A stretch of 64,000 nt of DNA from Streptomyces sp. A 4/2. GTDB lineage: Bacteria > Actinomycetota > Actinomycetes > Streptomycetales > Streptomycetaceae. The DNA lies in contig NZ_CALNVW010000010.1 in assembly GCF_940670765.1 (NCBI RefSeq), positions 372,001 to 436,000 of the forward strand. Direction: 5' to 3'. Each line of letters opens with the position of its first letter. Positions within the stretch are counted from its first letter, which is position 1. Made by a program: the position numbers and the translations under genes. The notes below the pieces were generated by a model. That model was not told the DNA's origin. It did not search any database and saw nothing but the letters and a program-made list of their open reading frames with translations. Below are positions 51,645 through 60,652 of this stretch, one piece after another.

Positions 51645-52624
51645 GCCGCGACCTCCGCCGTCAGCGCGGCCGGGCGGCGGCGCAGCCTGCGCAGCCGGGA
51701 CGCACGCGGGGTGTCCATCGAGTCGAGCGCGTCGGTCAGCAGATCCTGCGGCATGCGCTTCAGCGCGGCGGCGCTCAGCGTCCGCAATTTACGTGCCACG
51801 GCCGGTTCGAACCTTTCGATGGAACCCAAGTGGTGCGAAATGATCGCGCAATAGGTGCGGACGGCTTTGGGAAGGAGAAGATCGGCATCCGGGTCCTTCG
51901 CGGTGTCGTCGAGAACCTGGTCGAAAGCGCGGATGAAATCGAGCTGGCGTACGTCGCCGATCTGCGTCAGGGACGAAGCGACCCCACGCCGGTAGAAGAT
52001 TCCCAGCAGACCGAGCACGGCGAACGATTCCGCCTCGCGGTGCAGCCGCCAGATCCACGGGCGGTCCTCGGCGGTGCGCAGCCCGTCCGTGAAGTGCAGC
52101 AGCCCGCGGTCCAGGAGCCTGCGGTGGTACATGCCGGCCCAGGCGAACGCGTAGTCGACGGGCGTGGACCGGTCGGCGGGCAGGATCACGTCACGCGGAT
52201 TCAGCACCTCGCCGCGCCTGCCGTACGGGACCCGCTGGACCGCGCGGGCGCTGCCCGTGCACTGCACATGGTCGGTACGGACGAAGTCGCATCCCAATCC
52301 CTCCATGGCGGCGAGCAGGTGGGCGTAGTACCCGGGGGCGAGCCAGTCGTCGCCGTCGAGGAAGGTGATGTATTCGCCGCGCGCGGCGTCCAGCCCGGTG
52401 TTGCGGGCGGTGGCGAGTCCTCCGTTCTTGGGGTGTCTCAGCAGGACCGCCCCCGGAAGCTCGCGCTCCGCACGTTCGAGGATCTCCGGGGTCCCGTCCG
52501 TCGAACAGTCGTCGACGAGCAGGAACTCGAAGTCGTCGCGTGCGTTCGCGCGCAGACTTCTGAGGGTGTCGGGGGCGTATGTCTGCACGTTGAAGAACGG
52601 CACGATGACGGAGAGCTTAACCAC
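51641..52624 (-). CDS. Family 2 glycosyltransferase
   Basis: A 327-residue GT-A enzyme. It starts VVKLSVIVPFFNVQTYAPDTL with the nucleotide region VDDCSTDGTPEIL, DXD motif in FLDGDDW, and acceptor-side TAEDRPWIWRLHRE. It should add a sugar to the surface polymer made by this cluster. GTG 52624 is the best start from homology; no ribosome site is visible and a TAGCGT box ends 7 bases upstream, so it may be leaderless. It is first in the GT2-polysialyltransferase-acyltransferase operon. Confidence 0.86.
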   Translation of the reverse strand: MVKLSVIVPFFNVQTYAPDTLRSLRANARDDFEFLLVDDCSTDGTPEILERAERELPGAVLLRHPKNGGLATARNTGLDAARGEYITFLDGDDWLAPGYYAHLLAAMEGLGCDFVRTDHVQCTGSARAVQRVPYGRRGEVLNPRDVILPADRSTPVDYAFAWAGMYHRRLLDRGLLHFTDGLRTAEDRPWIWRLHREAESFAVLGLLGIFYRRGVASSLTQIGDVRQLDFIRAFDQVLDDTAKDPDADLLLPKAVRTYCAIISHHLGSIERFEPAVARKLRTLSAAALKRMPQDLLTDALDSMDTPRASRLRRLRRRPAALTAEVAA

Positions 52625-52811
52625 CCGCGTGACGCTAAGAGGCTCCCCGGCATTCGGCCTGAAGCCCGGTGATATGGCGGGTGAACTGAATATGGCGGAA
52701 CAGTGAACCGGGCGGCGGGCCGGGCTCATTCTCTCTCCGTCGGCCCGCTGTTAACCGTTTGTTGCTGTTGAGTTGGGCCGCCGAACCGAATGCCTTTCTA
52801 CCTTCGTCGTT

Positions 52812-54119
52812 GTGCCAGCAAGTACCAGCGATGTTCTCCGCGTTGCCGTGATCGCCGATTCCGACACCCGTTGGAAATGGGGCGCGCTCACCGCACGCCG
52901 CCTCTCCACCGGGGAGGCCCACCTCAGCGGCTTCCTGCTGCGCGGCCGGGCCACGCCCACCCCGCGCCAGCTCGCCGAGGTCGGGGCCGGGGTGACCACG
53001 GCAGAGGTACGTGAGGTCACCGGGGCCGAATTCCTCCGGGCCGTCGAGCAGGGCTCCCCCCAGGGAAGCTACGACGTGGTCGTCCTGGCGCTCGTCGGCG
53101 GGGCGGTCCAGGCGATGCTGCACGGACTGGCCACGCTCGGCCGCCGGCCCGTCGTCGTCACCGGCTATGTCGGCGTCGTCTACGAGAAGCTCGCCGACGG
53201 TCTGCTGCTGCGGCACGGCGCCGATGTCGTACTCGCCAACTCCCGCCACGACGCGGAGCGTTTCCGCGCGGTGTACGAGGGGGTGGGCGCCGACGCGTCC
53301 GCGGTGACCGAGGCCGCGCTGCCCTTCCTCGGCGGCACGCCCTACAGCGGCGACCGGCGGGACGTCCGGACGGTGGTCTTCGCCGCGCAGCCCTCCGTAC
53401 CCGAGTCGCGCGAAGGCCGTACGTACCTGCTGCGCCGCCTCGTCGAGCACGCCCGGCTGCACCCAGGCCGCGAGGTGCAGCTGAAGCTCCGCTCCAAGCC
53501 GGGCGAGCACACCACGCACATCGAGGAACTGCCCTACCAGAAACTGGCCGAGCGGATTCCGGGCGGTCTGCCGTCCAACTTCCGCCTGGTGTACGGCCAC
53601 ATGGGCGAGGTGCTGGACCGCACCGACCTGCTGGTCACGGTCTCGTCGACCGCCGCCCTGGAGTCCCTGCACCGCCGGATTCCCACCGTGATCCTCACCG
53701 ACCTCGGCATCCGGGAAGCGCTCGGCAACCACCACTTCATCGGCTCCGGCTGCCTGGCCTCCTGGGACCAACTGGACGCCGGTGACTGCCCGGAGGCCGA
53801 CCCGGCGTGGCTGGCCCGGCAGGGCGTGGCAGCCGACGGTTCGTACGCGACGGCCTTCGACGCCGTACGCGAACGGGTCGCCCGCCTCGTCGCCGACCGG
53901 GACCGGCTCCCGCCGCTCGCCCCCTACTACACCCACGCCACCGCGCCCGGATACCTCCCCGGCATCCTCGCGCGCTACCGCCTCGATGCCGCGCCGGTCG
54001 CCGAAGTCGGCGGTGTACGCCGGGTGGTGCGCGACGCCGTACGCGACGCGGCCCGCGGGGCGTACCGCCACGGCGTACAGCGCGTGGCCCCTGTCATCCG
54101 CCGCATGGGAGAACTGTGA
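52812..54119 (+). CDS. DUF6716 putative glycosyltransferase
   Basis: A 435-residue protein of the DUF6716 family, a GT-B-like enzyme found with streptomycete sialic-type clusters. It starts VPASTSDVLRVAVIADSDTR. KWGALTARRL is the family start, and the C-terminal half has LVTVSSTAALESLHRRIPTV, similar to the Ser motif of polysialyltransferases. GTG 52812 follows TACCTT (52799-52804) by 7 bases, so a leaderless start is likely. It is divergent from the GT2 operon and coupled to the cytidylyltransferase gene by TGATG. Confidence 0.82.
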   Translation: MPASTSDVLRVAVIADSDTRWKWGALTARRLSTGEAHLSGFLLRGRATPTPRQLAEVGAGVTTAEVREVTGAEFLRAVEQGSPQGSYDVVVLALVGGAVQAMLHGLATLGRRPVVVTGYVGVVYEKLADGLLLRHGADVVLANSRHDAERFRAVYEGVGADASAVTEAALPFLGGTPYSGDRRDVRTVVFAAQPSVPESREGRTYLLRRLVEHARLHPGREVQLKLRSKPGEHTTHIEELPYQKLAERIPGGLPSNFRLVYGHMGEVLDRTDLLVTVSSTAALESLHRRIPTVILTDLGIREALGNHHFIGSGCLASWDQLDAGDCPEADPAWLARQGVAADGSYATAFDAVRERVARLVADRDRLPPLAPYYTHATAPGYLPGILARYRLDAAPVAEVGGVRRVVRDAVRDAARGAYRHGVQRVAPVIRRMGEL

Positions 54120-55417
54120 TGCCCACCGAGACCGACCGGACCGACCGGACCGATGTAACCGACGGAACCGCGCCCGCCGCGACGCCCGCGCGGCCCGCGA
54201 AGGTGCTGGCCGTGATCCCGGCCCGGGGTGGGTCCAAGGGCGTACCTGCCAAGAACCTGGCCGTGATCGGCGGCGTCCCGCTCGTCGTCCGCGCCGTCCG
54301 GGCCTGCCTGGGCGCCCGCCTCGTCACCGATGTCGCCGTCTCCACCGACGACGAGCGGATCGCGGCGGCGGCGCGCGAAGCGGGCGCCGATGTGGTGCTG
54401 CGCCCCGCCGAGATCGCCGGGGACACCGCGACCAGCGAGGCCGCGATCCTGCACGCGCTGGACGCCTACCCCGGTACCGACGTGGTGCTGCTCGTCCAGT
54501 GCACCAGCCCCTTCCTCACCAGCGAGGAGATCGACGGGGTCACGGCGGCGGTCGCCCACGACGGCGCCGACACCGCGCTGACCGTCGCCCCCTCGCACGG
54601 CTTCCTCTGGCGCGAGGGCGTGGAGACGACGGGCGGGAGCGCGGAGGAGGCCCGCAGCGGTACGGGAACGACCGGCGTCAATCACGACAAGGCGTCCCGC
54701 CCCCGCCGCCAGGACCGGCCCCAGGACTACCTGGAGACCGGAGCGGCGTACGCGATGGACGCCGACGGTTTCCGCGCCGCCCGCCACCGCTTCTTCGGCC
54801 GCACCACCCTCGTCCGTACCGACCCGGCCCGCGTCCTGGAGATCGACGACCCGCACGACCTGGCCCGCGCCAGGGCCCTCGCGCCGCTCCTCGACACCCG
54901 TACGCTGCCCGGCCGCGACGACATCGACGCCGTGGTCCTGGACTTCGACGGCACCCAGACCGACGACCGGGTCCTCATCGACTCCGACGGCCGCGAACTG
55001 GTCGCCGTGCACCGGGGGGACGGCCTCGGCATCGCCGCCCTCCGCGACCGTACGGACCTCAAGCTGCTGATCCTCTCCACCGAACAGAACCCGGTGGTGG
55101 CGGCCCGCGCCCGCAAACTGCGGCTGCCCGTGCTGCACGGCATCGACCGCAAGGACCTCGCACTCAAGCAGTGGTGCGACGAGCAGGGCGTCGCACCCGA
55201 GCGGGTGCTCTACGTCGGCAACGACGTGAACGACCTGCCGTGCTTCGACCTCGTCGGCTGGCCCGTCGCGGTCGCCCAGGCCCACGACGTCGTACGCGGC
55301 GCCGCCCGCGCGGTCACCACCACCCCCGGCGGCGAGGGCGCGATCCGCGAGATCGCCGCCTGGCTGCTGGGCCCCGACCTCAACACTCCCCACACCCCCG
55401 ACCCATCGGTCAAGTAA
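54119..55417 (+). CDS. CMP-nonulosonate synthetase fused to a HAD phosphatase
   Basis: A 432-residue two-domain enzyme. Residues ~25-245 are an acylneuraminate cytidylyltransferase (VIPARGGSKGVPAKNL, STDDERIAAAA, LVQCTSPFLTSEEIDG, ETGAAYAMDADGF). Residues ~265-425 are a HAD phosphatase like the Kdo/Kdn-phosphate enzymes (VVLDFDGTQTDD, LILSTEQNPVVAARARKL, VLYVGNDVNDLPCF). It would dephosphorylate the 9-phosphate and activate the sugar with CTP. The first 25 residues are a disordered Thr/Asp stretch. It is coupled to the preceding gene, and the NeuB-type gene follows after 76 bases. Confidence 0.9.
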   Translation: MPTETDRTDRTDVTDGTAPAATPARPAKVLAVIPARGGSKGVPAKNLAVIGGVPLVVRAVRACLGARLVTDVAVSTDDERIAAAAREAGADVVLRPAEIAGDTATSEAAILHALDAYPGTDVVLLVQCTSPFLTSEEIDGVTAAVAHDGADTALTVAPSHGFLWREGVETTGGSAEEARSGTGTTGVNHDKASRPRRQDRPQDYLETGAAYAMDADGFRAARHRFFGRTTLVRTDPARVLEIDDPHDLARARALAPLLDTRTLPGRDDIDAVVLDFDGTQTDDRVLIDSDGRELVAVHRGDGLGIAALRDRTDLKLLILSTEQNPVVAARARKLRLPVLHGIDRKDLALKQWCDEQGVAPERVLYVGNDVNDLPCFDLVGWPVAVAQAHDVVRGAARAVTTTPGGEGAIREIAAWLLGPDLNTPHTPDPSVK

Positions 55418-55493
55418 CCCCCGAAGCCGAGCAACACCCCGCACCACACATCGACATCACCCCAACTCGTCCGTCACGTAAGGAAGAACCCTC

Positions 55494-56417
55494 ATGAGCA
55501 CCACCCGCCTCCGCACCCTCGGCACCAAGACCGCGGGCCCCGGCCACCCCGTCTACATCACCGGCGAGATCGGCATCAACCACAACGGTGAGCTGGACAA
55601 CGCCCTCGCCCTGATCGACGCCGCCGCCGAAGCGGGCTGCGACGCGGTCAAGTTCCAGAAGCGCACCCCGGAGATCTGCACCCCGCGCGACCAGTGGGAC
55701 ATCGAGCGTGACACCCCCTGGGGCCGGATGACGTACATCGACTACCGCCACCGCGTCGAGTTCGGCGAGGCCGAGTACCAGGCCATCTCCGAGCACTGCG
55801 CCAAGCGCGGCATCGACTGGTTCGCCTCCCCGTGGGACACCGAGGCCGTCGCGTTCCTGGAGAAGTTCGACGTACCGGCCCACAAGGTCGCGTCCGCCTC
55901 CCTCACCGACGACGAGCTGCTGCGCTCGCTGCGCGCCACCGGCCGTACGGTCATCCTCTCCACCGGCATGTCCACCCCGCGCCAGATCCGCCACGCGGTC
56001 GAGGTCCTGGGCAGCGACAACATCCTGCTCTGCCACGCCACTTCGACGTACCCGGCGAAGGCCGAGGAGCTCAACCTCCGCGTCATCAACACCCTCCAGG
56101 CGGAGTTCCCGAACGTCCCGATCGGCTACAGCGGCCACGAGACCGGCCTCCAGACGACCCTCGCTGCCGTAGCGCTCGGCGCGGCCTTCGTCGAGCGCCA
56201 CATCACCCTGGACCGCGCCATGTGGGGCTCCGACCAGGCGGCCTCCGTCGAGCCGCAGGGCCTCCAGCGCCTGGTGCGCGACATCCGCACCATCGAGGCC
56301 TCGCTGGGCGACGGCGTCAAGAAGGTCTACGACTCGGAGCTCGCCCCGATGAAGAAGCTGCGCCGGGTCGCCGGTGTCGTCGCCGAAGGCGCGGACCGCG
56401 AGCCCGCGTCCGTCTGA
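55494..56417 (+). CDS. NeuB-type nonulosonic acid synthase without SAF domain
   Basis: A 307-residue PEP-condensing synthase. Catalytic and metal residues are in TGEIGINHNG, AVKFQKRTPE, WFASPWD, VASASLTDD, STGMSTPRQI, CHATSTYPAKAEELNLR, GYSGHE and ERHITLDRAMWGSDQA. It would condense PEP with a hexose or hexosamine phosphate; with the fused HAD phosphatase next door, Kdn-9-phosphate synthesis from mannose-6-phosphate is plausible. Usual NeuB proteins have a C-terminal SAF (antifreeze-like) domain of ~60 residues, which is absent. AAGGAAG precedes the ATG. Confidence 0.9.
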   Translation: MSTTRLRTLGTKTAGPGHPVYITGEIGINHNGELDNALALIDAAAEAGCDAVKFQKRTPEICTPRDQWDIERDTPWGRMTYIDYRHRVEFGEAEYQAISEHCAKRGIDWFASPWDTEAVAFLEKFDVPAHKVASASLTDDELLRSLRATGRTVILSTGMSTPRQIRHAVEVLGSDNILLCHATSTYPAKAEELNLRVINTLQAEFPNVPIGYSGHETGLQTTLAAVALGAAFVERHITLDRAMWGSDQAASVEPQGLQRLVRDIRTIEASLGDGVKKVYDSELAPMKKLRRVAGVVAEGADREPASV

Positions 56418-56437
56418 CCAGCAGGAGACCCGCCACA

Positions 56438-57490
56438 GTGAAGAGCGCCCCCGCCACGCTCGCCTTCGTGGAGAGCCCCGTCCAGCTGCTGAACCTGCTG
56501 GAGTGGGCCCACACGGCGACCACGGACCTGACCGTGGTCGTCCTCTCACCGCTCGACCCCATGTCCCGGGGGCAACTCCGCCGGGTGGCTGAACTGGCCC
56601 GCGACGAAGGGGTCACGGTGCGGTGGGAGGAGGCGCGTGGCGGCGTGGCGGCGCCCTTCAAGACGATCGGCGGCCTCGCGCCGATGCTGCGCCGGGCCGA
56701 CCGGATCGTCATCGGGGACCCGTTCTCCCGGTACGTACAACTCCTCCTCACGATCACCGGCGCCCGCGATCTGACGGTGGTCGACGACGGCACGGCCACC
56801 ATGGAGTTCATCGCCCAACTCGCCGCGAAGCAACCGCTGGTCCGCTGGCACCGACGCGGCCGCCGCAGCCCCCGGGACCTGCTCTTCGCCCCGATGTCGT
56901 CGGCGGCCCGCCGCAGGCTGACCCCGTCGGGCAGCCGTACGGTCGAGGTGTTCAGCTCGATGCCGGTCCGGGACGCGCCGCCCGGACTGACCGTCACGGC
57001 CAACGACTTCGCCTGGACCCGGTCCCGCTTCGGCCCGCCGAGAATCACCCGTACCTCGGACCTGGTGGGCACCTCCCTGGTGGAGACGGGCGTGGTCGAC
57101 TGCGACCGCTACATCGCGGCGGTCACCGCGCTGGCCCGCACCCACAACGTGACGCGCTACTTCGCCCACCGCCGCGAGTCCACCGAGAAGCTCCACCGCC
57201 TGCACGCCGAGACGGGCCTGGAGATCGTCCGCCCCGACCTCCCCTTGGAACTCATCGCCCGCAGGGGCCCCATCGGCCGCACGATCGTCAGTTTCCCGTC
57301 GACGGTGGTGCACACGCTCCCGCTGGCCCTGGCGGGCACGGAGGTACGCGTCGCGGTCTGCGACATCGACCCCAACTGGCTTACGGAGACGGCATCCCCG
57401 CGCGCACAGGGCTTCCTGGCGGGGGTGACGGGGACGGCCCGCGACGTGCAGCGGCTGGGACCGATGAACGCGGCGGCCGGGGGCGCGTGA
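56438..57490 (+). CDS. Polysialyltransferase-like glycosyltransferase
   Basis: A 350-residue GT-B-like protein. It starts APATLAFVESPVQLLNLLEWA, as in lipooligosaccharide sialyltransferases, has LTVVDDGTATMEF (the D-D-G motif of polysialyltransferases) and ends with SFPSTVVHTLPLAL (Ser motif). These traits place it in the sialyltransferase-like group, though no close family is certain. It should use the CMP sugar made by the two preceding enzymes. GGAGA precedes GTG 56438, 20 bases after the NeuB-type gene. Confidence 0.75.
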   Translation: MKSAPATLAFVESPVQLLNLLEWAHTATTDLTVVVLSPLDPMSRGQLRRVAELARDEGVTVRWEEARGGVAAPFKTIGGLAPMLRRADRIVIGDPFSRYVQLLLTITGARDLTVVDDGTATMEFIAQLAAKQPLVRWHRRGRRSPRDLLFAPMSSAARRRLTPSGSRTVEVFSSMPVRDAPPGLTVTANDFAWTRSRFGPPRITRTSDLVGTSLVETGVVDCDRYIAAVTALARTHNVTRYFAHRRESTEKLHRLHAETGLEIVRPDLPLELIARRGPIGRTIVSFPSTVVHTLPLALAGTEVRVAVCDIDPNWLTETASPRAQGFLAGVTGTARDVQRLGPMNAAAGGA

Positions 57491-57667
57491 AGCAGATGTG
57501 TGCCCGCTGAGACTTGATGTGAATATTCAATTCCTGACGGGTGCACGACCTGCACATGACCTCCTCTTGATCAGGCCCATGCCCTGCCTTGGCCGGGCGG
57601 CTGGCAGGCTCCTTGATCGTTAGGTGTGGGGGCCAACTTGTTTGGCGTACAAGGGGTGGGGCAAGCC

Positions 57668-59539
57668 GTGAGGCGATCCAGGGGGAGTGGCAGACGCACG
57701 TCCGCACGCGGGGTGTGGCTGGTGTGCGCGGCGCTTTTGGTGCAGGTGGCGGGGGGTGTTACCGCCACAGCGGCACAGGCCGACGGGCATCGTCCAGGAA
57801 GCCGGTCCGCCGGCTCCGTGCAAGGTACTCAACCGGTCCGTGACCGTCGGATGCTCGACGCTCCGACGATCTCCTCCGACGACTACCCGGAGTGCGGAGC
57901 GGACGGGTGCGCCTCGTCCGGGGGTGTGGATGTGCCGGGCACCTTCACCTTCACCACGTCGGACACGGACGTCGTCAAATTCACCTACTCGCTCAACAAC
58001 ACGCTTGAGGTCACCAAGACGGTCCCGCCAGGAACCACCAGCACCACCGTGACCCTCGCACCGGACCAGAGAGGGCTGAACCAGCTCGCCGTAACGGCCT
58101 GGGACGCTGCGGGCGACGCATCGACGACCGCGACCTATTACTTCAGCGTCGCGCCGAACGCCCCGGCCACCGGAGGCTGGTCCTTCGACGAAGGCAGCGG
58201 CAGCACGGCGGCGGACAGCGCGGGATCGCACCCCGCGACACTCGTGGGCGGCGCGTCCTGGTCCAGCCACGCACGCCTGGGGAAGGCCCTCGACCTCGAC
58301 GGCACGCAGGGCTACGCCTCGGCGGCCGGCGCGGGACCCGACACGTCCCGCTCCTTCACCGTCTCCGCCTGGGCCCGCCCGACCGGCCTGACGCACGACG
58401 CGGTGGCGGTGTCCGAGGCGGGCGCCGACGGCTCGGCGTTCGCGCTCTCCTACTCGGCTGCCTCGCACGCCTGGGTCTTCAGCCGGGACACCTCGGACTC
58501 GGCCTCCTCGGCCGTCGTACGCTCCGTCTCGACGGCAACCCCTGTACCGGGGGTCTGGACCCACCTGACCGGCGTGTACAACGCCCAGTCCGGGACAGTG
58601 CAGCTGTACGTCAACGGCGTTGCCCAAGGTGCCCCGGTCCCCTTCACCCCCTCCTGGCAGGCCGGCGGCGACCTGCAGATCGGCCGCGGCCGGTCAGGCG
58701 CCGCGTACGGCGGCTACTTCCCCGGTCAGATCGACGAGATCCAGACCTGGGACCGCGCGCTCTCGCCGAAGGAAACCGCAGACCTGGAGGCCGAGGTGGA
58801 TCCGGAGACCGGCCACTCGCGTCCGGCCCTCGCGGCCGACTGGGAGCTGAACGAGGCCTCGGGCAGCACGGCCACCGACTCCTCCGGCTACGGGCACACC
58901 GCCGCCCTCTCCTCCGGCGCTGCGTTCGCCACCGACAACGACGGCGGCAAGGGTGGTGTCCTGTCGCTGGACGGAACCTCGGGCCACGCCTCGGCGAGCG
59001 GCCCGCTGGTCGACGGACAGGGTGACTTCACCATCGCCGCCTGGGTGAGGCTCGACGCCTCCGCGCTGAGTGACACGAGCGTGGAGCACACGATGCGAAT
59101 CGCCGGTCAGAGCGGCGGCAACCAGGACTCCTGGGGACTCTGGTACACCCAGCCGGCCGGTATGTCCGAGGGCATGTGGGCGTTCGGCCGGACCGATGCG
59201 GACACCCCCGGCGCCACCACGGTGACCGCACCGACAGGCATTGCCGGCGCGCAACTGGTCGACCCCGGCGACGACTGGACACTGGTCACCGGCGTCTACG
59301 ACGGAGCGCACCATCAACTCCTGCTGTACGTCGACGGGGTCCGCCAGACTGCCCCCGTCACGTTCGACTCACCGTGGCAGGCCACCGGGGACTTCACCGT
59401 AGGCGTGGGCCGCACGCCCGACGGCTCCTCCGGCGATGCCACGGCGGGCCTGGTGGATGCGGTGCGGGTGTGGACCGGGGTGACCGACGGGGGCGACATC
59501 GACCTGATGTACCTCAACGAGATGCCGATCCCGTTGTAG
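57668..59539 (+). CDS. Secreted protein with two LamG domains
   Basis: A 623-residue exported protein. The signal (VWLVCAALLVQVAGGVTATAAQA) is preceded by a basic start. A cysteine-pair region (YPECGADGCASSGG) and an Ig-like domain (~80-165) follow. Then come two LamG-like jellyroll domains: one from GGWSFDEGSGSTAADSAGS to GQIDEIQTWDRAL, and one from ADWELNEASGSTATDSSG to GLVDAVRVWTGV. LamG domains bind glycans or proteins. No catalytic domain is seen. GTG 57668 is chosen (GGGTGGGG upstream); GTG 57626 is an alternative. Confidence 0.82.
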   Translation: MRRSRGSGRRTSARGVWLVCAALLVQVAGGVTATAAQADGHRPGSRSAGSVQGTQPVRDRRMLDAPTISSDDYPECGADGCASSGGVDVPGTFTFTTSDTDVVKFTYSLNNTLEVTKTVPPGTTSTTVTLAPDQRGLNQLAVTAWDAAGDASTTATYYFSVAPNAPATGGWSFDEGSGSTAADSAGSHPATLVGGASWSSHARLGKALDLDGTQGYASAAGAGPDTSRSFTVSAWARPTGLTHDAVAVSEAGADGSAFALSYSAASHAWVFSRDTSDSASSAVVRSVSTATPVPGVWTHLTGVYNAQSGTVQLYVNGVAQGAPVPFTPSWQAGGDLQIGRGRSGAAYGGYFPGQIDEIQTWDRALSPKETADLEAEVDPETGHSRPALAADWELNEASGSTATDSSGYGHTAALSSGAAFATDNDGGKGGVLSLDGTSGHASASGPLVDGQGDFTIAAWVRLDASALSDTSVEHTMRIAGQSGGNQDSWGLWYTQPAGMSEGMWAFGRTDADTPGATTVTAPTGIAGAQLVDPGDDWTLVTGVYDGAHHQLLLYVDGVRQTAPVTFDSPWQATGDFTVGVGRTPDGSSGDATAGLVDAVRVWTGVTDGGDIDLMYLNEMPIPL

Positions 59540-59624
59540 CTGGTGCGGCCGGTGCGGCGGTGCGGCCGGTGCATGGGCTCTGGCCACACCCTGTGAGTTG
59601 GACGGGGAGGGCGAAAAGATCCCC

Positions 59625-59753
59625 ATGGCTGGGAAGTTCGCCCGCTTCAAGGTGAGGACAGCCGACGGTTCGTACGATCTGGGCATCCCGAAGAAGGACG
59701 TGGAATTCGTCCGCTTCGCTCTGACCGACGGCCACTCGCCCAGTAGCGGCTGA
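59625..59753 (+). CDS. Possible 42-residue small protein
   Basis: A short frame, ATG 59625 to TGA 59751-59753, encoding MAGKFARFKVRTADG... FVRFALTDGHSPSSG. A GGGAGG stretch lies about 14 bases upstream, somewhat far. The composition is protein-like (FARFKVRTADGSYDLGI). No family is recognised. It lies in a degenerate stretch and may be a remnant. Confidence 0.35.
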   Translation: MAGKFARFKVRTADGSYDLGIPKKDVEFVRFALTDGHSPSSG

Positions 59754-59914
59754 TCCTTCGCTTCGGCCCGTCGCCCCTGACGCATCACCCAGTATTGCGC
59801 TGGGACTGTGGGCGCGGGGTCTGGCGAAAGGCGGACCTCAAGTGAGCGGCACAGAAAGGTCAGTTCGAATGGCGTCGCGTCGTCAGTCAGCCGTTCGGGC
59901 CGTACGCTGACGGT

Positions 59915-60493
59915 GTTATGGGCCGTGCAGAGAGGGGCAGGTCCACATCCGGTCATCACGCTCGCGGATCCGGTCATCCGCTTCAACCAGCTGATCACGC
60001 TCCCGCAGGCCGCATCGGTGGAGCAGGGGTTCGCCGAGCAGATCTGGCAGGCGTCCGCCCCCACCTTCCACTCCAAGATCCTGGGTCCTCACTTCGAAGA
60101 CCTTGCGCGTGACTGGACCCGGCGCTTCGCCCACACGGTTCTTCCCGACGGACTCCCGGGACCGGTCGGTACCGCGGAGGTGGCCGACCCCGCCGCTCGT
60201 ACCAAGCATGAAGTCGACGTCATGGCCCTGGCCCTGGGGGAGCGCCCTCAGTCGCCGCGTGCCCGCATCGCGCTCCTGGGCGAGGCGAAAGCCACTGCGG
60301 CCCGTCGGGGACCGGTGATCTGGAGCGGCTGGAACATATCCGCGCGCTGCTGGCCGAACAGGGCTACGACACAGGGGGGACCACACTCGCCCTCTACTCG
60401 CTGCACGGTTTCTATCCCGACCTCGTGAAACTCGCCGCGCGTCGCCCCGATGTTCTGCTCGTGGACCTTGCCGCGCTCTACGGGATGGCCTGA
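59915..60493 (+). pseudogene. Frameshifted, truncated AAA-ATPase (DUF234-type) C-terminal relic
   Basis: The sequence encodes the C-terminal part of an archaeal-type AAA ATPase: ITLADPVIRFNQLITL, FEDLARDWTRRFAHTVLP, ARTKHEVDVMALALGE and LLGEAKATAARRG. At about 60307-60311 (a GGGG run) the frame breaks by one missing base. It continues in another frame with TGDLERLEHIRALLAEQGYD, ALYSLHGFYPDLVKLAA and ends VLLVDLAALYGMA with TGA at 60491-60493. The N-terminal P-loop domain is absent upstream. Either a decayed gene or, less likely, a sequencing slip in an already truncated gene. Confidence 0.72.
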
Positions 60494-60652
60494 CCGGGGA
60501 CCGAGAGTGACTCGACCGGGGATCGGGGGCCAATGACAGTACCCATCACACCCGCCCCGCATACGCCGCGAACCATGATTCTTTCGCCTAAGCGGCTGAA
60601 CTTTTGCTGTTCGATGGCTAGTTGGGCCATGAAGGGGCCTACCCTTCAACGA

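Noticed and set aside
52625..52811. Palindromic operator in the divergent glycan promoter region
   Set aside because: Several TGTT/GTTG repeats are present (TTAACCGTTTGTTGCTGTTG) but no convincing symmetry or repetition unit.
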